A stretch of 10,602 nt of DNA from Planctomycetes bacterium SM23_32 (GTDB taxonomy: Bacteria; Planctomycetota; Brocadiia; SM23-32): positions 1 to 10,602 of the forward strand of contig LJUE01000116.1 of NCBI GenBank assembly GCA_001303885.1, in the 5' to 3' direction. Position numbers and translations under genes: made by a program. The notes below the pieces were generated by a model. That model ran no database searches and had not been told where the DNA came from. It saw only the letters and a program-made list of their open reading frames with translations. Below are positions 6,576-10,602 of this stretch, piece after piece; the first letter of the stretch is position 1, and each line of letters starts with the position of its first letter.

Positions 6576-7157
6576 TCAACCTGCCCGGCGCACGGCGGGA
6601 GCAGGGCGCACGAAGCCCGGCTCCTCCCCCGGCGGGTAGGGATACATGGGCAGCGCCCGTCCGCTGCACCACGCCTCCTCGGCGATCCGTGCCCAGGCCG
6701 CGGCCCGCCGGTCCAGTCCGTCGGCCAGTTCGCCGATCAGCGTCTCCGCGCCCGGGTGCGTCGCACGGGCGCCATGCCGGCGCGCGTGCTCGCGGAACAC
6801 CTCCGGCCGGTCAATCAGCATGCACGGACGCAGGAGGTTGCCGTCGTAGGGTATCCCTTCGCGGATGGCACGGAAGAAGGGATGCTTGAGCGCCTCGGTC
6901 AGCGTCGTCGCGCGCAGGTTGTCCACGGCGAAGTGGCAGAAGACGCACGGCTCGACGTCGCCGTTGTTGTTGACGTGCAGGTAGCGCCGCCCGCCCGCCA
7001 TGCAGCCGTTCACCTCGGTGCCGTCATTCCAGAAGTCCGCCAGGAAGATGGGGTAGGCGTTCCGCAGTTCGTGGACGCGCACGCGCATCATCTCGCGTTG
7101 CTCGGGCCGCACCATCATGTCCAGGTCTGGATGGCGGCCGATGGGGATGTACTGGAA
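6576..7157 (-). CDS. Radical SAM C-terminal fragment (part of the broken gene)
   Basis: This is the downstream piece in the shifted frame. It opens at FQYIPIGRHPDLD with no start codon of its own; the first ATG is at 7118, with no good ribosome-binding site. Counting from that ATG, cysteines at 39 (GCMAGGRRYLHV), 58 and 61 (EPCVFCHF) and 99 (LRPCMLID) form a SPASM-like set that would bind an auxiliary Fe-S cluster. IFLADFWNDG precedes them. All the cysteines are kept and the frame is clean to its stop, so decay, if real, is recent. It is unlikely to be made alone. Confidence 0.6.
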   Translation of the reverse strand, partial: FQYIPIGRHPDLDMMVRPEQREMMRVRVHELRNAYPIFLADFWNDGTEVNGCMAGGRRYLHVNNNGDVEPCVFCHFAVDNLRATTLTEALKHPFFRAIREGIPYDGNLLRPCMLIDRPEVFREHARRHGARATHPGAETLIGELADGLDRRAAAWARIAEEAWCSGRALPMYPYPPGEEPGFVRPAPAVRRAG

Positions 7158-7902
7158 GTCCGAACAGCACGCCCCGCTCGCGCAGGCGCAGCATGGCGCT
7201 CAGCACCTCGGCGTGCACCCCGCGGCCCCGGCGGGCGTCGGTGAGCACCTCGTTGCCCTCGACGCTGAGCATGGGCATGGCGTTGCCGCAGGCAGCAAGC
7301 TCGCCCGCCACGGCGTCGTCTATGAGCGTGGCGTTGGTGTAGATCTGGAACTGAGAGTCCGGGTGGGCGCAGAAGATATCGCAAAGGTCGGGACGCAGGA
7401 ACGGCTCCCCGCCGCTGAAGACGAAGAAGTGGACGCCCATCTCGCGCTCCGCCTCGTCGAGGGCCCGTTCCAGCAGGCCGCGGGGCAGGTCCTCGTTGCG
7501 CCCGTACATGGCCGCCCAGCAGCCCTCGCACCTCAGGTTGCAGCGCGCCGTCACGTCGAAGACGATGATGTCCGGCGGCCGGAATGCGTGGGCGCTCTCG
7601 AAGCGGCGCCGCGTCGCCCGGCCCAGGAACCACGCGTTGCCGTAGAGGTTGCGGATCAGGCACTCGGCGGCGCGCGGGTTCAGCTCCCGGCAGACGCGTC
7701 CCAGCCACGCGCCGAAGGGGTGCCCCTGCTCTACGAGCCGGCGGAATCGCCGCGCCTGGAGCCGGTCGAAGGGCGTGCTGGCCACCTTCTCCAGCAGCGA
7801 CCAGATGCGCACGAGCGAGCGCGGCGAGGAGTCGGCCAGGATGCGGCGCACACCCCGGGCAAATGCGGCTTTCGCATAACGCGATGCCAGGTCGAGCACC
7901 AT
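7024..7902 (-). CDS. Radical SAM N-terminal fragment (part of the broken gene)
   Basis: This is the translated upstream piece, 292 residues, of which only about the first 248 are family-like. An arginine-rich helical region covers about 1-110. The SAM-cluster motif CNLRCEGC follows at C121, C125 and C128 after DIIVFDVTAR. FSGGEPFLRPDL is the SAM-binding GGE motif, and QIYTNATLIDD and PMLSVEGNE match later barrel strands. After GVLFG the frame reads an unrelated histidine/proline/arginine-rich tail and stops at 7024. A product would lack the last barrel strands and the cysteine-rich C-terminus and is unlikely to be active. The frame is open upstream to 8052, but that stretch is glycine/arginine-rich and looks non-coding. 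Confidence 0.6.
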   Translation of the reverse strand: MVLDLASRYAKAAFARGVRRILADSSPRSLVRIWSLLEKVASTPFDRLQARRFRRLVEQGHPFGAWLGRVCRELNPRAAECLIRNLYGNAWFLGRATRRRFESAHAFRPPDIIVFDVTARCNLRCEGCWAAMYGRNEDLPRGLLERALDEAEREMGVHFFVFSGGEPFLRPDLCDIFCAHPDSQFQIYTNATLIDDAVAGELAACGNAMPMLSVEGNEVLTDARRGRGVHAEVLSAMLRLRERGVLFGLPVHPHRPPSRPGHDGAARATRDDARARPRTAERLPHLPGGLLE

Positions 7903-7987
7903 CTCGCGTCTTCCCCCGCCGGAGCGGCCGAACGGGCCGCGCCGCGCGCACGAAGATGGCCCTGCCTGCCGGCTGGTGCGGGCACGA

Positions 7988-8009
7988 GTTGCGTCCCGGT
8001 TGCGTCCCG
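7988..8009 (-). repeat. Perfect 11-bp tandem repeat in the radical SAM leader
   Basis: GTTGCGTCCCG occurs twice head to tail (7988-7998 and 7999-8009, plus-strand reading). It lies between the putative promoter and the radical SAM start. Eleven bases is about one helical turn, as in some operators, but replication slippage would give the same picture. Confidence 0.6.
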
Positions 8010-8026
8010 CCGCTCCGCGGGAACGC
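8002..8026 (-). promoter_or_regulatory. Leader hairpin overlapping the tandem repeat
   Basis: GCGTCCCGC (8002-8010) pairs with GCGGG-A-ACGC (8017-8026) as a 9-bp stem with one bulged A and a 6-base loop. The 8002-8010 arm lies mostly in the second repeat copy. The 8017-8026 arm could instead pair with most of the other copy (7991-7998), so two exclusive pairings exist. No known riboswitch class is recognised. A regulatory role is a guess. Confidence 0.3.
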
Positions 8027-8069
8027 CGGCCCCCATGACCCCGCATCCCCAACCGGTCGGCTCACTTGC

Positions 8070-8097
8070 AGTCTAACGGCGGCGCTGGATTTGTCAA
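8070..8097 (-). promoter_or_regulatory. Sigma-70-type promoter of the radical SAM gene
   Basis: On the minus strand a perfect TTGACA (8097-8092) is followed after 16 bases by TAGACT (8075-8070), in the 242-base gap between the radical SAM gene and the permease gene. Transcription would start near 8063, leaving a leader of about 160 bases before the ATG at 7902. The box pattern closely matches the ferritin-like promoter. A working promoter before a broken gene suggests recent damage or an assembly artefact. Confidence 0.6.
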
Positions 8098-8144
8098 GGG
8101 CAGTATCCGATCCCTTCCAGGCGTCGCGGGCCCGCCGGCGCGCC

Positions 8145-9164
8145 TCACCGCATCCTGGTCATCAGCAGCACCAGGAAGAACGGCCCCCCGAGCATGGCCG
8201 TGAGCACGCCGACGGGCAGCTCTGACGGCGCGAACGTGGAACGCGCCACCGTGTCGGCCACCGCCAGGAAAGCCCCGCCCCCGAAGAAGCACAGCGGCAG
8301 CAGCAGCCGGTGGTCCGGCCCGAAAAGGCCGCGCAGCACGTGCGGCACGATCAGTCCCACGAAGCCGATCGGCCCGGCCACCGACACGACCCCGGCCGTC
8401 AGCACCGAGCCCGCCAGGAAGGCCTCGCGCTGCGCGCGCGCCACGTCCACGCCCCTGCCGGCCGCCATCTCCTCGCCCAGGCTGAGCTGGTTCATGGCGT
8501 TGGCCTGCATCAGCAGCACGAGGAGCGCGGGCAGCAGCAGCGGCAACACGGCGGCCAGGCTGCGATAGCCGTGCACGTCCAGGCCGCCCATCAACCACCG
8601 GTCCACGGCGACCAGCTTGTGGGGGTCGGCGACGAAACGCACAAACATGATGAGCGCCGAACATATCAGGCCCAGCGTCACGCCCGCCAGCAGGAGCTTG
8701 AGCGGGGAGTAGACGCGCCGGCGGGCCAGCGCGTAGATGATGCCCACATTCAGCAGCGCCCCCAGCAGCGCGTAGAACTGCACCGGCGTGAACGGGCCGA
8801 CGTTGAGCCCCGGCAGCGAGAGCGCGATGGCGGCTGCGGCCCCCAGCGCGCCGCCCGCCGAGACGCCGAGCGTGTGGGGCGTGGCCAGCGGATTGCGCAG
8901 CAGGGCCTGGAAGACCGCGCCCGTGAGCGCCAGTCCGCCCCCCACGACCAACGCGAGCAGCACGCGAGGGGTCCGTTCCATCAGCAGGATGTTGGCGTGC
9001 AGCGGATCGCTCGCGCGGCCCAGCATGCCGTTCACCACTTGCGCCGGCGTTACCCGCACCTGCCCAAACAGCAGGCACACGGCCCCGGCCGCCAGCCACA
9101 CCGACAGCGCCGCGGCCACAGCCACGGCGAGCCGTCCCAGGCTCAGGTGCCCTTTAGCCCGCAT
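8145..9164 (-). CDS. FecCD/BtuC-type ABC importer permease
   Basis: This is the membrane subunit of a type II ABC importer for a metal chelate or corrinoid, 339 residues. The sequence fits about ten membrane helices. Family motifs are NPLATPHTLGVSAGG at 91-105, SVAGPIGFVGLIVPHVLRG at 261-279 (the cytoplasmic coupling-helix region that contacts the ATPase), and LPVGVLTAMLGGPFFLVLL at 316-334. Its length is typical of BtuC, FhuB-half and FepD proteins. The ATG at 9164 has GGAGG nine bases upstream and overlaps the 3' end of the ATPase gene by 11 bases, so translation is probably coupled. It is the last gene of the importer operon in the window. No clear intrinsic terminator follows; the next 45 bases hold only GC palindromes such as GGCGCGCC. 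Substrate could be cobalamin, heme or a siderophore. Confidence 0.95.
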   Translation of the reverse strand: MRAKGHLSLGRLAVAVAAALSVWLAAGAVCLLFGQVRVTPAQVVNGMLGRASDPLHANILLMERTPRVLLALVVGGGLALTGAVFQALLRNPLATPHTLGVSAGGALGAAAAIALSLPGLNVGPFTPVQFYALLGALLNVGIIYALARRRVYSPLKLLLAGVTLGLICSALIMFVRFVADPHKLVAVDRWLMGGLDVHGYRSLAAVLPLLLPALLVLLMQANAMNQLSLGEEMAAGRGVDVARAQREAFLAGSVLTAGVVSVAGPIGFVGLIVPHVLRGLFGPDHRLLLPLCFFGGGAFLAVADTVARSTFAPSELPVGVLTAMLGGPFFLVLLMTRMR

Positions 9165-9957
9165 CGTGCGCCGCCTCCCCCGGGACGATCACGAGCGGCG
9201 TGCCCGTGACGGGGTTGGGAAACACCCGCGCCTCCGCCCCGTAGACCTCGGACAGCAGCTGCGCCTCCAGCACGTCGGCCGGCCCTCCAGCCCGGGCGAC
9301 CCGACCATCGGCGAGCAGGACCAGCCGGTCACAGAACTGGCCGGCCGCGTTCAGGTCGTGCGTCACCACCACGACGCCGATCTGCTTGCGGGACAGCCGC
9401 CAGAGCAGGTCGAGCACGTCGGAGCGATGGTGGATGTCGAGGGCGGCCGTCGGCTCGTCCAGCAGCATCGCCCTCGGCTCCTGGGCCAGAATGGCGGCGA
9501 TGAGGACGCGCTGCTTCTCGCCGCCGGACAGCGTGGAGAAGTCGCGATCGGCCAGAGCGCTGCAGGCCGTCTCCTGCATCGCCCGGTCCACGATCTCGAC
9601 GTCCCGCGCTCCCAGGAAGCCGAACGTCCCCAGGTGAGGGAACCGCCCCATGGCCACCACCTCGCACACGCGGAACCGGAACGAGGCCTCAGCCTGCTGT
9701 GGCAGGAAGGCCACCCGCCGGGCGAGCGCACGGCGCGACAGGGACCCCACCTCGGCCCCCCCCATCCTCACCCCCCCGCTGCTCGGCCGCAGCAAGCCGG
9801 CCATCAGGCGCAGCAGCGTGCTCTTGCCGGACCCGTTCGGCCCCACGATGCCCAGCACCTCACCGGCGCCCACGTCCAGTGAGACGCCGGCCAGGCCGAA
9901 AGCGCCCTCCCCGTAGCTGAAGCAGCAGTCGCGCGCGCTGAGCAGGGCCTCGCTCAT
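9154..9957 (-). CDS. ABC importer ATP-binding protein (BtuD/FhuC/FepC-type)
   Basis: This is the cytoplasmic ATPase that drives the importer, 267 residues. All nucleotide-binding elements are present: Walker A GPNGSGKST at 39-47, the Q-loop at Q87-Q88 (FLPQQ), the signature LSGGEKQR at 143-150, Walker B with the catalytic glutamate in MLLDEP at 164-169, and the H-loop histidine H200 in VVVTHDLN. REF-like spacing after the Q-loop (VAMGRFPHLG) is typical of the iron/B12 subgroup. The C-terminal ~30 residues after EVYGAEARVF are normal for the group. The ATG at 9957 has GAGGG six bases upstream and overlaps the binding-protein stop in an ATGA arrangement, which suggests tight coupling. Nothing in it defines the substrate. 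Confidence 0.97.
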   Translation of the reverse strand: MSEALLSARDCCFSYGEGAFGLAGVSLDVGAGEVLGIVGPNGSGKSTLLRLMAGLLRPSSGGVRMGGAEVGSLSRRALARRVAFLPQQAEASFRFRVCEVVAMGRFPHLGTFGFLGARDVEIVDRAMQETACSALADRDFSTLSGGEKQRVLIAAILAQEPRAMLLDEPTAALDIHHRSDVLDLLWRLSRKQIGVVVVTHDLNAAGQFCDRLVLLADGRVARAGGPADVLEAQLLSEVYGAEARVFPNPVTGTPLVIVPGEAAHDAG

Positions 9958-10602
9958 CGGCCGCCCTCGCCGTGGAGCAGGTCCGCCAGCCGCTCAGCCA
10001 GCAACACAACGCGCGGCCCGGGGATCAGCGCATACGTCGCCGCCACGGCGTAGACGCGCCCCTGCCGGACGGCCGGCAGCGTGCGCAGACCGTCCCACAA
10101 CTCCCTGACCTCGCGCTGAAGGGCCTCGGCGTCGCCGCCTTCGCCGTGCAGCTCCACCACGACCTCGGGGGCGCGCTCGATCAGCGTCTCCATGTTGACC
10201 ACGCCATAGGCCGAAGGCAGGTCGGCAAAGACGTTGCGGCCGCCCGCCACCTCGATGGCGTCGTGCAGGAAGGTCCCGGCGCCCGCCGTCGCGATGCTTC
10301 TGAGTGCGTTCGGCTCCCGCCCCGTCACCAGGAGCACGCGCACAGGCGGCCTTGTGGCCGCTCGCTGGCGGACCGCATCCAGCCGCGCGCGGAGCTCGCC
10401 GCAGACGCGCTCGGCCTCCGCAGTCAGTCCCAGCACGCGGCCCACCCTTGCCGTCTCGCGGAAGATGGACTCCAGGTCGGTCAGGTCCAGCGACAGCAGC
10501 TCTATGCCGTTGTCGCGCGCGAACCTGGTCAGGTCGCCGGCCTCGCCCTGGGCGACGAGGAGGTCCGGCTCCAGGGACAGGATGGCCTCGTGGCTCGGGT
10601 TG
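9954..10602 (-). CDS. Periplasmic substrate-binding protein, BtuF/FepB-type, 5' end outside window
   Basis: The frame runs through the right edge with no stop, leaving about 215 C-terminal residues visible. The signal peptide and first part of the N-lobe are missing. The visible start, NPSHEAILSLEPDLLVAQG, is the classic helical-backbone binding-protein motif of the BtuF/FhuD/FepB cluster. It is followed by a helical linker region (ETARVGRVLGLTAEAERV). The C-lobe signatures are GTFLHDAIEVAGGRNVF and YGVVNMETLIERAPEVVVE, the latter containing the glutamate expected to dock on the permease. An internal GTG at 10445 is not the real start, because homologous sequence continues upstream of it. It is the first of the three importer genes in transcription order and overlaps the ATPase gene by 4 bases. 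Its regulatory region, including any cobalamin riboswitch or Fur site, lies outside the window. Confidence 0.9.
   Translation of the reverse strand, partial: NPSHEAILSLEPDLLVAQGEAGDLTRFARDNGIELLSLDLTDLESIFRETARVGRVLGLTAEAERVCGELRARLDAVRQRAATRPPVRVLLVTGREPNALRSIATAGAGTFLHDAIEVAGGRNVFADLPSAYGVVNMETLIERAPEVVVELHGEGGDAEALQREVRELWDGLRTLPAVRQGRVYAVAATYALIPGPRVVLLAERLADLLHGEGGR

Larger units (their letters stand above)
6576..7902 (-). pseudogene. Radical SAM enzyme gene, broken by internal frame change and probable deletion
   Basis: Two adjacent minus-strand frames together encode one radical SAM/SPASM-like protein, but they do not join. The upstream frame (from the ATG at 7902) is family-like up to RERGVLFG, ending at about 7159. 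From 7157 the family-like reading continues in another frame as FQYIPIGRHPDLDMMVRPEQ, down to the stop at 6576. From memory of related proteins, about 30 residues normally lie between GVLFG and the (W)YFQYIPIG strand. Here the two motifs abut, so a deletion of about 95 bases (length 2 modulo 3) explains both the missing segment and the frame change. The upstream start has a purine-rich GGGGGAAG about 10 bases before it, and a strong promoter lies at 8070-8097. It could be a true pseudogene or an assembly collapse. The function of the intact family is unknown to me. Confidence 0.75.

Noticed and set aside
7903..8052. Possible N-terminal extension of the radical SAM protein
   Set aside because: The frame is open, but the translation is Gly/Arg-rich, spans the tandem repeat and hairpin, and lies upstream of an ATG preceded by a purine-rich site. 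It is better read as a leader.
7117..8076. Plus-strand open frame of 319 codons opposite the radical SAM gene
   Set aside because: It has no recognisable domain and no convincing ribosome-binding site, and it is antisense to conserved radical SAM motifs.
6576..8145. Radical SAM gene as a cobalamin-dependent enzyme linked to the neighbouring BtuCDF-type importer
   Set aside because: No B12-binding domain is visible in the fragments. A separate promoter lies between the two units, and the importer's substrate is unknown, so the link is not supported.
1..10602. CRISPR array, tRNA, rRNA, transposon ends, phage genes or a defence island
   Set aside because: Read by eye on both strands, I found no regularly spaced repeats, RNA-gene signatures, transposase or integrase motifs, or defence-type domains.

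Overview
This is a GC-rich window (roughly two thirds G+C by eye) from the chromosome of a Gram-negative-type (diderm) bacterium. The envelope genes say so: ADP-heptose synthesis for lipopolysaccharide (hldE, gmhA), a YidC insertase with a large N-terminal periplasmic domain, and a periplasmic-binding-protein ABC importer. The long lysine/arginine-rich tail on YidC and the gene order fit an uncultured lineage such as Planctomycetota or another PVC-like phylum. That placement is an inference and not shown by the sequence.

Left part, plus strand (1-5842). The window opens inside hldE, which overlaps gmhA. Together these supply the first step (GmhA) and the kinase and nucleotidyl-transfer steps (HldE) of ADP-heptose synthesis. 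They are followed at short spacing by a compact M50 site-2 protease and by scpA (chromosome condensation). A promoter-like site then precedes a Trm112-like zinc-ribbon protein, followed by a calcineurin-type metallophosphoesterase. After an 85-base gap with a hairpin comes yidC.

Middle, minus strand (5954-8100). yidC meets a ferritin-like diiron protein tail to tail, across a GC-rich gap with a perfect 8-bp hairpin. Next is a radical SAM gene that is broken by a frame change at about 7160, where about 30 codons of the SAM barrel also seem to be missing. Both minus-strand genes have a perfect TTGACA -35 box with a TAGNCT-type -10 box at 16-17 bases, which suggests a housekeeping promoter style for this organism.

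Right part, minus strand (8145-10602). An overlapping three-gene BtuCDF/FepBDC-type importer (binding protein, ATPase, permease, in transcription order) runs off the right edge. Its substrate (cobalamin, heme or iron chelate) cannot be read from the sequence.

Most of the window is ordinary housekeeping and envelope biology. I see no CRISPR array, transposase, phage gene, tRNA, rRNA or clearly novel multi-gene system. The points most worth a second look are the disrupted radical SAM gene, its structured leader with an 11-bp tandem repeat, the shared promoter pattern, and the near-leaderless start of the Trm112-like gene.
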